A stretch of 52,581 bases of DNA from Bacteroidales bacterium (GTDB lineage: Bacteria > Bacteroidota > Bacteroidia > Bacteroidales > UBA3824), in NCBI GenBank assembly GCA_017412115.1, contig JAFPYR010000051.1:1-52581 (forward strand), read 5' to 3'. The notes below the pieces were generated by a model. The model worked only from the letters and a program-made list of their open reading frames with translations. It ran no database searches and was not told the DNA's origin. Within the stretch, counting starts at the first letter, position 1. Each line of letters opens with the position of its first letter. This document shows positions 7,503-20,451 of this stretch, piece by piece. The position numbers and the translations under genes were made by a program.

Positions 7503-8183
7503 TTAAACAGCAGCGCATTTTACAACTCTTGCCGTATTATTTTCAACGAAAAACTCAATATGAAGATTTTCAAATTCAAATTTATAAATCTCCTTTGACG
7601 GTTTTTTGTACGCCGGTCTGGGGTCTTGATAAAGAATTTCTTTTACGGCAATGATTTTTTTGTCGTTTTCTTTTAACGGTAATTCGCATTCAAAAACCAC
7701 ATTGTCAAGAATTTGTGGCTTTGGAAAAAATTCTGACTCTGCCTGAGGAATACAATCAGAATATTTTATGTAAGGTTTTATGTCATAAATCGGCGTTCCC
7801 GATAAAATATCAGACCCCGAAACTTCAATTACGGGGCCTGAAGTTTTGTCTGAGAAAATTTTTTCTATTTTAACGGCTGACATTCCTAACGAGTTCGGGC
7901 GAAGAGGCGAACGGGTTGCAAAAACGCCTGTTTTTTTGTTTCCGCCCAAACGCGGCGGACGCACCAAAGGTGTAATTTCTTTGTCCGTAAATTTTGAAAA
8001 TTCCCAAATAAGCCAGATATGTGAATTTTTTTCCAAATCCCTTATAAAATCGGGGTTGCGGAATTGCGGTTCAAAAATGATTTTTGATAAAACATTTTTA
8101 GCAAGACCGGCCTGTCTGGGAATTCCGAATTTTTGCTCGAATCCGTTGAAAATATGAGCGATAGGATAGATTGTTAAACTCAT
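7503..8183 (-). CDS. trmO: TrmO/TsaA tRNA (t6A37) N6-methyltransferase family
   Basis: At 226 residues it has the UPF0066/TsaA core at about 1-140: PIAHIFNGFEQKFGIPRQ, then IWLIWEF, then PPRLGGNKKTGVFATRSPLRPN, then GTPIYDIKPY. The GVFATRSP.RPN motif is the family signature and binds S-adenosylmethionine. The enzyme adds a methyl group to threonylcarbamoyl-adenosine 37 of tRNA-Thr in the cytoplasm. The C-terminal extension (about 150-226) is also found in E. coli TrmO. It is the second gene of a two-gene unit with the thioesterase, which ends 2 bases upstream of its start. Confidence 0.88.
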   Translation of the reverse strand: MSLTIYPIAHIFNGFEQKFGIPRQAGLAKNVLSKIIFEPQFRNPDFIRDLEKNSHIWLIWEFSKFTDKEITPLVRPPRLGGNKKTGVFATRSPLRPNSLGMSAVKIEKIFSDKTSGPVIEVSGSDILSGTPIYDIKPYIKYSDCIPQAESEFFPKPQILDNVVFECELPLKENDKKIIAVKEILYQDPRPAYKKPSKEIYKFEFENLHIEFFVENNTARVVKCAAV

Positions 8184-8185
8184 GC

Positions 8186-8614
8186 CTATTCGTTGCTTTC
8201 CATTAATTCGTATAATGCCGGGGGCAAAGTGTCGATTTTAACGGGTCTTCCGTTCATGGTTACGGCGCAGGTGATAAGACCGTTGAGTATTAATTTGCCG
8301 CTGTCTTTTAAGTAAATATTTTCTATGAACTGAAATTTTACGTAATTGATTCTGCGTAAAGCAAGTTTTACTACAAATTCATCGCCGCTTGTAAGAGGTG
8401 CTTTGTATTCTAATTCTGATTTTATAACCACGGGATTGATACCTTGGCGGTGCATTTGCGCAAAATCGTTGTTAGCGGTGCGTATAAATTCGTGCCTTGT
8501 GTGTTCGAGGTAGTTTTGATAAACGGCATTATTTACAATGCCTTGAAGATCACATTCATAATCACGAACTTTAAATTCAAGTTCGTAAATGTAATTGTAA
8601 ATTTCCTGTTTCAT
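8186..8614 (-). CDS. acyl-CoA thioesterase, hotdog fold (YbgC/FcbC type)
   Basis: A 142-residue protein of typical hotdog thioesterase length. The N-terminal motif [25 protein letters not shown] corresponds to the catalytic V.Y.D.D..G.V....Y..Y.E..R pattern of YbgC/4-hydroxybenzoyl-CoA thioesterases. The usual catalytic D-x-x-G is present (D22, G25). It hydrolyses thioesters of CoA, substrate not predictable. The genes stand 2 bases apart with trmO downstream. The divergent methyltransferase gene begins 97 bases to the right. Confidence 0.8.
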   Translation of the reverse strand: MKQEIYNYIYELEFKVRDYECDLQGIVNNAVYQNYLEHTRHEFIRTANNDFAQMHRQGINPVVIKSELEYKAPLTSGDEFVVKLALRRINYVKFQFIENIYLKDSGKLILNGLITCAVTMNGRPVKIDTLPPALYELMESNE

Positions 8615-8677
8615 ATTCTTAAAATATTTTTAAGCAAATTTATTGATTATTTTTGATTTTTGTATTATAATTTTTAT

Positions 8678-8685
8678 TAATTTTG
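8678..8685 (+). promoter_or_regulatory. -7 element of methyltransferase gene
   Basis: TAATTTTG (8678-8685) fits TAnnTTTG, with TTTG-containing T-tracts upstream (8652-8662) at imperfect spacing. It lies 25 bases before the start at 8711. Confidence 0.5.
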
Positions 8686-8710
8686 CAGTCGAAGTGTTAA
8701 AAAAAATACA

Positions 8711-9481
8711 ATGAACAATACGTTTGCAAAAACTATCACCGAAGAGCAGTTGGCTGAATGGTATTCTAAACTTGAAATAGGGGAGGATAGTTGTATCGAC
8801 TTTTATGTTGATATATTGAAAAAATACAAAGCTCCTATGCTTGAAGTTAATTGTGGAACGGGTAAAATACTAACTCGTTTACAGGAGTTAGGGGTTTATT
8901 GTGACGGTTTAGAGGCCTCGAAAGAGCAACTGAGTATTTGTAGCGAAAGACTTAACGCTATCGGCAAAGAGGCGCAGCTTTTTAATGCCGATTTTTCAGA
9001 CGTTATTTTGCCAAACAAATACAATGCGATATTTATACCTCACGGAACGTTTTGTATTATAGCCGATATTGAAAAAGCGAAACATTGTTTGGATTTGTTT
9101 TTTTCGGCTTTGGAAAATGGCGGAACGTTGGTTTTGGATGTCTTCGTGCCATGGAAAGCTATTGAAAAACACAATGATAAATGTTGGGAAATCAGTCGGA
9201 CTTATTACGATGCAAAAACCGGAGAGGATTTTGTATTTTCTTATTTCGACGATTTTGACTTTGCATCTCAAGTCAGAACAACACATCTGAAATATGAGGT
9301 TTTTTGTAACGGAGAATTAGTATCCGTGCGTTTTGATGTTGTCAGAAATCATTGGTACGGAAACAACGAATTAAAATTAATGCTTGAAAAAGCCGGTTTT
9401 GATTCTGTTACGAGCCAAACCGTTTTTTACAAATCCTCAGACGATTATTCAACTTTGTTTACCGCTTCAAAACTGAAATAA
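8711..9481 (+). CDS. class I SAM-dependent methyltransferase
   Basis: A 256-residue protein with a Rossmann-type methyltransferase fold. Motif I is MLEVNCGTGKIL (about 38-49). An acidic residue follows strand 2 (DGLEAS), a motif like FNADFSD comes next, then FIPHGTFCII at motif IV and GGTLVLDVFVP after it. Substrate unknown. It is transcribed alone from its own promoter and faces the next gene with only 5 bases between the stops, without a visible terminator. Confidence 0.75.
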   Translation: MNNTFAKTITEEQLAEWYSKLEIGEDSCIDFYVDILKKYKAPMLEVNCGTGKILTRLQELGVYCDGLEASKEQLSICSERLNAIGKEAQLFNADFSDVILPNKYNAIFIPHGTFCIIADIEKAKHCLDLFFSALENGGTLVLDVFVPWKAIEKHNDKCWEISRTYYDAKTGEDFVFSYFDDFDFASQVRTTHLKYEVFCNGELVSVRFDVVRNHWYGNNELKLMLEKAGFDSVTSQTVFYKSSDDYSTLFTASKLK

Positions 9482-9486
9482 TTTTT

Positions 9487-9954
9487 TTATTCGGTTTTGT
9501 CTTTTGTAACTAACACGTAAAAAATATTTCGTCTTGAAAGTGCTTCATCGCATCTGAAAGGCTGTTTGAATGTGTAAAACAGCATTTCGTTTTCTTTAGT
9601 GCGGACTTTATAGGTAAAAGAGTGTTTGGACAAGTCATTTTCAACAAGGTCGCCGATTTTTGAAAGCATATCAATGTAAGTTTCAAAAACCTGTCTGTCT
9701 TTGCTTACTAAACCGAACGAAATACATTCGTTGTTTTCGATGTCGATTTCGTATTTATAATACGGATAACCGACTGATGTTTTGCAAGTTAAAACGATGG
9801 TAGAGTTATTTACGGTGTCTACTTTTACGGTAAATTCGGGGTCTTCGTTAAATTTTCCCCAAATATGTCCGTAATTTTCACCGAGCATATTGTATTGAGC
9901 GTAATTGGTTGAAAACGCAATAGTTATAATAATGATTGTTAAAAGTGCCTTCAT
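9487..9954 (-). CDS. exported protein of unknown function
   Basis: The start is placed at the ATG at 9954; the codon before it is a TTG that would give one extra residue. The 155-residue product has a signal peptide (MKALLTIIIITIAFSTNYAQ). The mature part is rich in beta-prone segments (KVDTVNNSTIVLTCKTSVG, YKYEIDIENNECISFGLV) without a motif I can assign. It is a single gene with a -7-like box (TAAATTTG, 9987-9980). Secreted or periplasmic; function unknown. Confidence 0.6.
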   Translation of the reverse strand: MKALLTIIIITIAFSTNYAQYNMLGENYGHIWGKFNEDPEFTVKVDTVNNSTIVLTCKTSVGYPYYKYEIDIENNECISFGLVSKDRQVFETYIDMLSKIGDLVENDLSKHSFTYKVRTKENEMLFYTFKQPFRCDEALSRRNIFYVLVTKDKTE

Positions 9955-10004
9955 CAAAAAATAATTAAGTTTTCAGCTGCAAATTTATGAAACTTTCTTG
10001 GTTT

Positions 10005-10781
10005 TTAATAACGGGTACAGTAATTTTTTTGTGTTAAATCCTTGTTAAAAAATACGATACCCATTCTGAGCATTTCTATTGCAACTGATTTGTAATTGGA
10101 TTGCATAATTTCTTTCCATGCTTTTGACATTTCCCTCGACCAGTTAATATCGTCAAAAACCGCAATTGTATTTTTTGAGGCATATTTTTTTATGATTTCA
10201 AAATACTTTTTGGTGGCGGCGTAAGTGTGGTTTCCGTCAATGAAAATTAGTTCGATGTCAGGATTTTTTGTTAAAATATCTTCCAAAACATTATCGAAAT
10301 TATCGTTAATGCACTCAATATTATTTAGACCTAATTTTTTGAAATTTTTTGCAGCGAACTCAGAAGTTTCTTTTGAAGCTTCAACTGTTATAACGGATGA
10401 GTCTTTGCAACCGCTTGATAAATAAATCGTTCCGATGCCAATTGAGGTGCCGAGTTCGAGTATTTTTTTAGGTTTGAGATACGCGCTCATTCTTTGCAAA
10501 AGCCGTCCGTATTTTCCGAAAGACGAACTTTTTACGGCAATTTTAGAAACTTTTTCTTCTTTTATGGTTTTGCCGTCGCCTTTTGCACCGATTGATAGGG
10601 TATGTAAAATTTCTTTTGAGGCTTTATACTCTTTTAAAGTGTTTTCAGCTAAAGAATAATCAAATTTTTCTTTAGGGAAAATTACGTATTTGAAAAAATG
10701 AAAAATATTTGGGGAATGAACCCTGTGTCCGTTATAATATCCGGAACAAATAAAATGTTTCAGTGAAAATAATGTGTCCAT
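10005..10781 (-). CDS. SAM-dependent O-methyltransferase-like protein
   Basis: The start is chosen at the ATG at 10781. The longer frame from 10826 starts with TTG and runs through the hairpin at 10799-10820. The product has 258 residues. Motif I is KKILELGTSIGIGTIYLSSG, followed by VITVEASKE, then an acidic motif ELIFIDGNHTYAAT and VFDDINWSREM. This series fits Methyltransf_24/catechol O-methyltransferase-like enzymes. The first 100 residues are family-specific (HRVHSPNIFHFFKYVI). Substrate unknown. It follows purA closely in the same direction, but the hairpin between them may reduce read-through. Confidence 0.72.
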   Translation of the reverse strand: MDTLFSLKHFICSGYYNGHRVHSPNIFHFFKYVIFPKEKFDYSLAENTLKEYKASKEILHTLSIGAKGDGKTIKEEKVSKIAVKSSSFGKYGRLLQRMSAYLKPKKILELGTSIGIGTIYLSSGCKDSSVITVEASKETSEFAAKNFKKLGLNNIECINDNFDNVLEDILTKNPDIELIFIDGNHTYAATKKYFEIIKKYASKNTIAVFDDINWSREMSKAWKEIMQSNYKSVAIEMLRMGIVFFNKDLTQKNYCTRY

Positions 10782-10798
10782 ATATTGAAAAAATGTAA

Positions 10799-10820
10799 GG
10801 GCGGAAAAAAATCCCCGCCC
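10799..10820 (-). terminator. G+C-rich hairpin between purA and the methyltransferase gene
   Basis: GGGCGG (10799-10804) pairs with CCGCCC (10815-10820) around an A-rich loop. On the minus strand it is followed by TTACATTTTTTC, a weak U-tract. It is probably a partial terminator after purA. Confidence 0.5.
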
Positions 10821-10831
10821 CTGCAAAAAAA

Positions 10832-12097
10832 TTATCTGATAATAGTTGCGTTTCTATCGGGACCAACAGAAATCATTTTGATCGGAACTTTTACAAAATT
10901 AGCGATAAATGCAAGATAATCAACTAATTCGGTTGGAAGTTCTTTTTCTGATTTTGCGTTTGAAATGTCGGTTTTCCAACCTTTGAACTCTTTGTAAATA
11001 GGTTTAACCTCTTCTTCAACGTCAAAAGGCATTGCTAATGTTTCTTTTCCGTTGATGTTGTAAGCAACGCAAGCTTTAATCGTATCGAAATCGTTCATTA
11101 CATCGCTCTTTGTAACAATAAGTTGTGTAACACCGTTGATCATACAAGAGTATTTAAGTTCAACGAGGTCGAGCCAACCCGTTCTGCGCGGACGTCCTGT
11201 TGTTGCTCCGAATTCGCCGCCTGCGGTGCGGAGTTTTTCGCCAGTTTCGTCAAAAAGTTCGGTCGGGAAAGGACCTGCGCCGACACGTGTGCAGTATGCT
11301 TTGAAAATACCGTAAACTTCACCAATTTTTTGAGGAGCAACGCCCATACCCGTACAAGCACCGGCACAAATCGTGTTAGAACTTGTTACGAAAGGATATG
11401 TTCCGAAATCAATGTCAAGCATCGTTCCTTGTGCGCCTTCTGCCAAAACAGATAAGTTTTCGTCCAATTTTTCGTTTATAAACATTTCTGAATCAACGAA
11501 TTCAAATTGTTTCAAACATTCTATTCCTTCAAACCAGCCTTTGGTGAATTCTTCCAAAGAAAAATCTTTGAAACCTAAATTGTCAATTTCTTTTAAATGG
11601 CGGGCAGTGAGTTTATCGAATTTCTCTTTGAAACCGGGCAACAAAATGTCGCCGACTCTTAAACCGTTTCTTGAAATTTTATCGGTGTATGTCGGACCGA
11701 TACCTTTGAGGGTACTTCCGATTTTAGATTTACCTTTTGCGGCCTCGTTAGCGGCGTCCAAAATTCTGTGAGTTGGCAGGATTAGGTTTGCACGTTTTGC
11801 GATTTTGAGGCAATTTTTAATTTCAGGGTTTTCTTTGGCGATAACATCGATTTCGCTTTTGAAAATACCCGGATCCAAAACCACACCGTTACCGATTACA
11901 TTGATTGCACCGTTTGTAAAAATTCCGGAAGGAATGGTGTGGAGAACGAATTTTTTACCGTTGAATTTTAAGGTATGACCGGCGTTAGGACCGCCTTGAA
12001 ACCTTGTTACGATATTGTATTTCGGAGCGAGTACATCGACGATTTTGCCTTTTCCTTCATCGCCCCATTGAAGACCTAATAATACGTCTATTTTCAT
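10832..12097 (-). CDS. purA: adenylosuccinate synthetase
   Basis: A 421-residue protein, full length for the family. The glycine-rich GTP-binding signature QWGDEGKGK is at 10-18 and GPNAGHT (37-43) follows, with the catalytic D13 and H41. It also shows GIGPTYTDK and the C-terminal GPDRNATI block. It joins IMP and aspartate with GTP to give adenylosuccinate, the first step from IMP to AMP. Upstream on the same strand lies a probable fur remnant (12134-12229); Fur-type genes commonly precede purA in Bacteroidales (from memory). Confidence 0.97.
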   Translation of the reverse strand: MKIDVLLGLQWGDEGKGKIVDVLAPKYNIVTRFQGGPNAGHTLKFNGKKFVLHTIPSGIFTNGAINVIGNGVVLDPGIFKSEIDVIAKENPEIKNCLKIAKRANLILPTHRILDAANEAAKGKSKIGSTLKGIGPTYTDKISRNGLRVGDILLPGFKEKFDKLTARHLKEIDNLGFKDFSLEEFTKGWFEGIECLKQFEFVDSEMFINEKLDENLSVLAEGAQGTMLDIDFGTYPFVTSSNTICAGACTGMGVAPQKIGEVYGIFKAYCTRVGAGPFPTELFDETGEKLRTAGGEFGATTGRPRRTGWLDLVELKYSCMINGVTQLIVTKSDVMNDFDTIKACVAYNINGKETLAMPFDVEEEVKPIYKEFKGWKTDISNAKSEKELPTELVDYLAFIANFVKVPIKMISVGPDRNATIIR

Positions 12098-12133
12098 TTT
12101 TTTGTATTTTTTATTTTTTTTAAAATTTTTCAG

Positions 12134-12229
12134 TTAATAAAATATTCCGGCGTTTTTGCGCAATTTATTGTCGTCTAAATACTTAACGAGCCTTTCTTGC
12201 GGTGTTGAACTAATCCGTTTTTCACACAA
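12134..12229 (-). pseudogene. probable remnant of a Fur-family regulator (N-terminal fragment)
   Basis: On the minus strand this space reads (TTG)CEKRISSTPQERLVKYL, then DDNKLRKN and AGIFY before a stop. The motif resembles the N-terminus of Fur proteins (…ERF..YL...NKLRKTPERF.IL). Removing one T from the T5 run at 12153-12157 turns the end into LRKTPEYFIN before a stop, closer still to Fur. No ATG and no DNA-binding or metal-binding remainder are present. It is a short match, so I call it with caution; the location next to purA supports it. Confidence 0.4.
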
Positions 12230-12330
12230 ATTTTCGTTTGTAAATTTAGGGATAATAATTGTTATTGAGAAATTTTTTTGAGGAAAATTTAAAAATTCCG
12301 AAAAAATATTTCATTCTGAAAAAAGTTTTA

Positions 12331-12338
12331 TATATTTG
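12331..12338 (+). promoter_or_regulatory. -7 element of pyrE
   Basis: TATATTTG (12331-12338) exactly fits TAnnTTTG, 28 bases before the chosen pyrE start. It lies inside the longer in-frame reading from 12259, which argues against that longer start. Confidence 0.6.
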
Positions 12339-12366
12339 CGTCAAAATAATTTTTTACAGATTCTCA

Positions 12367-13005
12367 ATGGAAAATTTAGATACACAGAAGCAGGTTGCGA
12401 AATATCTGCTTGAAATTAATGCAGTTAAATTGCAGCCTGAAAACCCTTTTACATGGGCCTCGGGTTGGAAATCTCCGATTTACACCGACAACCGCAAAAC
12501 ACTCTCTTACCCTGAAGTAAGAAGTTTCTTAAAGAAATGTTTTGCAGATATTATTAAAACACAATTCCCTGATACAGAATTAATTGCAGGTGTTGCAACG
12601 GGAGCAATTGCCGTTGGAGCCTTGGTTGCCGACGAGTTAGGATTGCCTTTTGTTTATGTCAGAAGTTCCAACAAAACCCACGGTCTTGAAAACATCGTTG
12701 AGGGAGTTTGTTCAAAAGGACAAAAAACCGTTGTTATTGAAGATTTGGTTTCAACGGGAATGAGCAGTTTAAAGGCTGTCAGTGCGTTACGAAATTTGGA
12801 ATGTGATGTCAAAGGTATGCTTGCGATTTTCACTTACGGTTTCCCCGTTGCAGAAAATGCGTTCAAAGAGGCAAATTGCACACTTCAGACTTTAAGTAAT
12901 TATAATGCGTTAGTAGAATTAGCCTTGCAAACGGGTTATATCCGTCAGGAGCAGTTGCAGACGATTCTTGATTGGAGAAAAAGTCCTGAGACTTGGGGTG
13001 TTTAA
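12367..13005 (+). CDS. pyrE: orotate phosphoribosyltransferase
   Basis: The start is placed at 12367; the frame is open from 12259, but a promoter box lies at 12331-12338 and homologs start near this ATG. The product has 212 residues. Characteristic stretches are ASGWKSPIYTDNRKTLSYP, AGVATGAIAVGALVADELGLPFVYVR and the PRPP loop VVIEDLVSTGMSSL. It converts orotate and PRPP to OMP in pyrimidine synthesis. Stop and next gene start are 26 bases apart (yicC), so the two are likely co-transcribed. Confidence 0.93.
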   Translation: MENLDTQKQVAKYLLEINAVKLQPENPFTWASGWKSPIYTDNRKTLSYPEVRSFLKKCFADIIKTQFPDTELIAGVATGAIAVGALVADELGLPFVYVRSSNKTHGLENIVEGVCSKGQKTVVIEDLVSTGMSSLKAVSALRNLECDVKGMLAIFTYGFPVAENAFKEANCTLQTLSNYNALVELALQTGYIRQEQLQTILDWRKSPETWGV

Positions 13006-13031
13006 AATTTAATTGTTTTAGAGAAAAGAAA

Positions 13032-13913
13032 ATGATGAAATCAATGACCGGTTACGGCAAAGCTACGCTCTGTCTTAACGGTAAGAATTTTGAAACAGAA
13101 ATCCGCTCGTTAAACGGCAAAACACTTGATTTAAGTACTAAATTGCCGTCTAATTATAAGGATAAGGAATTGGAAATCCGCTCGTTAATATCTTCAAGGA
13201 TGGAGAGGGGAAAGGTGGATTTTTCTTTGACTTTTACAATTGACGATATATCTGACGAGATTGTTAAAATCAACGAACCGCTTTTGAAAGCATATTATAA
13301 TAAAGTGGTCTCTATTTCTAATTCGCTTGGCGTAGAGCCCGATAAGAATATGATTTTAACATCGCTTTTAAGAGTTCCTGATGTTCAGAGGCTTGAACCC
13401 GAAAAAACAAGTGAGCAGGAGTGGCAGAAGATTTCAGGAATGATTAACACGGCTATCGACGAATTAGATAAATTCCGTATTCAAGAGGGTAAAACTTTGA
13501 GAGAGGACTTTTTGAAACGTGTTAATTTGATACTCAGTTATTTAGACAAGGTAGAACCTTTGGAGAAAAACCGTATTAATATTATTAAGGAAAGGATTCT
13601 TCAAAGATTTGAGGAGTTGAAAACAACTATTGAGGTTGATAAAAACCGTCTTGAACAAGAACTTATTTATTATATCGAAAAACTTGATATTACCGAGGAA
13701 AAAGTAAGACTTAGAAATCACTGCAAATATTTTGTGGAAACTGTTGATTCTGAGGATTCTACGGGTAAAAAATTGGGTTTTATAGCACAAGAAATGGGAC
13801 GTGAAATCAACACTTTAGGTTCTAAGGCTAATGATGCTGAAATTCAGAAACTTGTAGTGATGATGAAGGACGAATTAGAAAAAATTAAAGAACAAGTTTT
13901 AAACATATTATAA
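13032..13913 (+). CDS. yicC: YicC family protein (putative endoribonuclease)
   Basis: The start is at 13032, where the product opens MMKSMTGYGKA, the conserved beginning of the family (usually MI.SMTGYG). The 293-residue length is typical. The C-terminus carries the DUF1732 block (GKKLGFIAQEMGREINTLGSKA). E. coli YicC is reported to be an RNA endonuclease acting on a small RNA. The gene lies between pyrE and fabG and ends 2 bases before fabG. Confidence 0.92.
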   Translation: MMKSMTGYGKATLCLNGKNFETEIRSLNGKTLDLSTKLPSNYKDKELEIRSLISSRMERGKVDFSLTFTIDDISDEIVKINEPLLKAYYNKVVSISNSLGVEPDKNMILTSLLRVPDVQRLEPEKTSEQEWQKISGMINTAIDELDKFRIQEGKTLREDFLKRVNLILSYLDKVEPLEKNRINIIKERILQRFEELKTTIEVDKNRLEQELIYYIEKLDITEEKVRLRNHCKYFVETVDSEDSTGKKLGFIAQEMGREINTLGSKANDAEIQKLVVMMKDELEKIKEQVLNIL

Positions 13914-13915
13914 AA

Positions 13916-14662
13916 ATGGATTTATTAAAAGGTAAAACGGCTGTCATCACGGGTGCAGCACGCGGCATAGGCAAAGCCATCGCTTTGAAATTTGCTCAAG
14001 AAGGCGCAAACATCGCTTTCACGGATTTGGCAATCAACGAAGATGCCGAAAATACGAAAAAGGAAATTGAAGCTTTAGGAGTAAAAGTTAAAGCATACGC
14101 TTCTAACGCTGCTGATTTTCAACAAACTGAACAAGTTGTTAATCAGATAATTGAAGATTTTGGTACTTTAGATGTTTTGGTTAACAATGCAGGTATTACA
14201 AAAGACGGTTTGATGCTCAGAATGTCAGAGGCTCAGTGGGATGCGGTTATCAATGTTAATTTGAAATCTGCTTTCAACTTTATTCATGCTTCTTTGCCTC
14301 AGATGATGAAACAAAGAAAAGGTGCTATTATCAATATGGCGAGTGTTGTTGGCGTTCATGGTAATGCAGGTCAAGCAAACTACGCATCTTCAAAAGCCGG
14401 TTTGATTGCTCTTGCAAAATCAGTTGCACAGGAAATGGGACCGAAAGGCATCCGTGCTAACGCTATCGCTCCGGGCTTTATTGAAACGGCTATGACGGCA
14501 GCTCTTCCTGAAAAAGTTAGAGAAGAGTGGAAGAAAAAAATTCCGTTGCGTCGTGGCGGTACACCTGAAGACATTGCTGAGGTTGCAACATTTTTAGCAA
14601 GTGATATGTCGTCATACGTTACCGGTCAGGTAATTCAAATTGACGGCGGAATGAATATGTAG
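13916..14662 (+). CDS. fabG: 3-oxoacyl-ACP reductase
   Basis: A 248-residue classical SDR. The NADPH-binding motif TGAARGIG is at 12-19; NNAG at about 89-92; the active-site serine is in NMASVVG, and Y and K are in YASSK. The C-terminal block SDMSSYVTGQVIQIDGGMNM is typical of FabG. It reduces 3-oxoacyl-ACP in each round of fatty-acid elongation. It is the third gene of the pyrE-yicC-fabG run. Other SDR roles cannot be excluded, but length and motifs favour FabG. Confidence 0.88.
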   Translation: MDLLKGKTAVITGAARGIGKAIALKFAQEGANIAFTDLAINEDAENTKKEIEALGVKVKAYASNAADFQQTEQVVNQIIEDFGTLDVLVNNAGITKDGLMLRMSEAQWDAVINVNLKSAFNFIHASLPQMMKQRKGAIINMASVVGVHGNAGQANYASSKAGLIALAKSVAQEMGPKGIRANAIAPGFIETAMTAALPEKVREEWKKKIPLRRGGTPEDIAEVATFLASDMSSYVTGQVIQIDGGMNM

Positions 14663-14670
14663 TTAATTTA

Positions 14671-14820
14671 CAATTGAAAATTGGCAATTATGATTTTTTT
14701 TTAATTGTCAATTTTCAATTGTTGATTATCATTTTATTAGTTTTCATTTTTTCAATTATTAATTGCCAATTTTTAATTGTCAATTGTCAATTGTCAATTG
14801 TCAATTGTTAATTGTTAATT
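14671..14820. repeat. AATTGTC-family inverted and tandem repeats
   Basis: The arm at 14671-14690 is the reverse complement of 14760-14779 at 19 of 20 positions. Right after it, the 7-base unit TCAATTG or TCAATTGT is repeated in tandem about four to five times (about 14776-14820), ending in two TTAATTG-like units. The stretch between the arms holds further AATTGTCAATT copies. It sits between fabG and the muramidase gene. The unit recurs at 39551-39621. Confidence 0.8.
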
Positions 14821-14834
14821 TTTTTTTTAAGATT

Positions 14835-16081
14835 ATGGGATTTTTTTCATGGCTTTTCGGCTCTAAGACAAAAACGGAAGACGTTACGAAATATAAAAAG
14901 GGAATGGTAACGGCAAGTATTTTGAACGCCCGCAAAAAACCTTCCGCTAAGGCTAAAGTTTTGTATCAACTTAAGAAAAATACGGTTGTAACCGTTATGA
15001 ATACTGAGGATAATTGGTACAAAATTTCAACGCAGTTAGGTCAGGCTTACTGCATGAGGGAATATATCCAAATCAAAGAAGAAATAGAAAAACTCGTTGT
15101 TAATGCTAACGTCTTGAATGTCAGGTCGTTTTATTCTACCGACAGTACTGTTTTGGGAAAAGTAAAAAAGGGAAGTATTTTTATAGTTCTTTCAAAACAT
15201 AGCGGGTGGTATGGCATTGATTATAACGGACAAAAAGGCTTCGTTAATGCCGATTATGTTTCGCTTTTGACGGACGGCAAGACGATTTCGGGCGGCGATA
15301 CTAATAAAAAGGACACTAAAACTGACACTTCAAAAAATACCGATACAAGAACATTTTTCAATTCCCGCAAGGATTTGGCAACGGTAGCTTTGACTCCGAA
15401 AAAACTTCTTTCGGATGCGGGTTTGGACAAATACGGCAAGATTGCAGTTAAAACATGGAATAATTACGGCAACCTTATTTCTGTCATTAGTAAGGAGTTA
15501 GGCATTGACGTAGAAATAGCTTTAGCCGTGATTTGCGTAGAAAGCGGCGGCAGCGGATTCTCCTCTGACGGCAAAATGATTATCCGTTTTGAAAATCACG
15601 TATTCTATACATATTTTGGTGCAAAATCCGACGAAGACAAGAAAAAATACGACGAACATTTTACTTTTGATGCTAAAAACCGCCGTAACGGTCATCAGTA
15701 CCGTGCTAAAAAATCCGACGATTGGAAAACCTCTCACAACGGTCAGGCTACGGAATGGGAATCTCTTGAAATTGCCCGTTCGTTGTCGGAGACAAATGCG
15801 CTTTATTCTATTAGTATGGGTGCACCGCAAGTGATGGGTTTCAATTACAAAAGTATAGGCTATTCATCTGTAAAAGATATGTTTGAGGCGTTTTCAAAAG
15901 ACATTCGTTATCACATAATGGCATTATTTGATTTCTGTACGGCAAAGAGTACGAGGGTTCAGTACCTTTTGACGGGAGATTTCCTTTCGTTTGCAAAAGA
16001 ATACAACGGACTTACCGCACCTGAGGCATACGAAAAACGTCTTCAACAGTATTACGACATTTACAAAGAAATTTTAAAATA

Positions 16082-16082
<1 letters not shown>
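14835..16082 (+). CDS. N-acetylmuramidase (DUF3380-like) with two SH3b domains
   Basis: The start is the ATG at 14835, after the repeat region that the longer reading would translate. The 415-residue protein has two bacterial SH3 domains (about 24-80 and 87-143), a K/T/D-rich linker (148-180), and an N-acetylmuramidase domain to the end. The likely catalytic glutamate is E236 in ICVESGGSGF. The domain is known from phage endolysins and cleaves the glycan chain of peptidoglycan. No signal peptide is seen (MGFFSWLFGSKTK). The stop overlaps the next start by one base, which couples it to a VWA membrane protein. Confidence 0.82.
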
Positions 16083-20232
<4,150 letters not shown>

Positions 20233-20353
20233 AAAAAAGTTTGAAAAACCGTTTTTAATATCAAAGAGCAGGTTAAAATTAATATTTATAACTATTTGAA
20301 AATCAGCGAAAAACAAAATAATAAAAAAAACAGACAAAAAAAATGATAAAAAA

Positions 20354-20385
20354 TTTGCGTATTTGGCAGAAAATCATTTATTTTG
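20354..20385 (+). promoter_or_regulatory. promoter of the rpmB-rpmG-DUF4295 unit
   Basis: TTTG (20354-20357), 20 bases, then TTATTTTG (20378-20385) is one base off TAnnTTTG. It lies 66 bases before rpmB and would give a leader of about 60 bases containing a hairpin at 20402-20420. Confidence 0.55.
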
Positions 20386-20401
20386 CACTCTGAAAGTAAG
20401 A

Positions 20402-20420
20402 GGAGGTTGTGAAAACTTCC
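20402..20420 (+). promoter_or_regulatory. leader hairpin upstream of rpmB
   Basis: GGAGGTT (20402-20408) pairs with AACTTCC (20414-20420), 7 bp including one G-U, in the 5' leader of the ribosomal protein unit. It could be a target of autoregulation; the GAGGAGG within it is Shine-Dalgarno-like but 40 bases from the start. Confidence 0.35.
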
Positions 20421-20451
20421 CACAAGAGAAAATTATTAACATATAAAGAAA

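Noticed and set aside
10225..10659. Plus-strand ORFs inside the methyltransferase gene
   Set aside because: Two short frames with no start context, antisense to a clear methyltransferase.
12098..12366. Purine or other riboswitch between purA and pyrE
   Set aside because: No aptamer-like pattern recognised; the space is better explained by a fur remnant and a promoter box.
14776..14820. Tandem 7-base repeats as a CRISPR array
   Set aside because: Units are only about 7 bases, directly joined, with no spacers and no cas genes.
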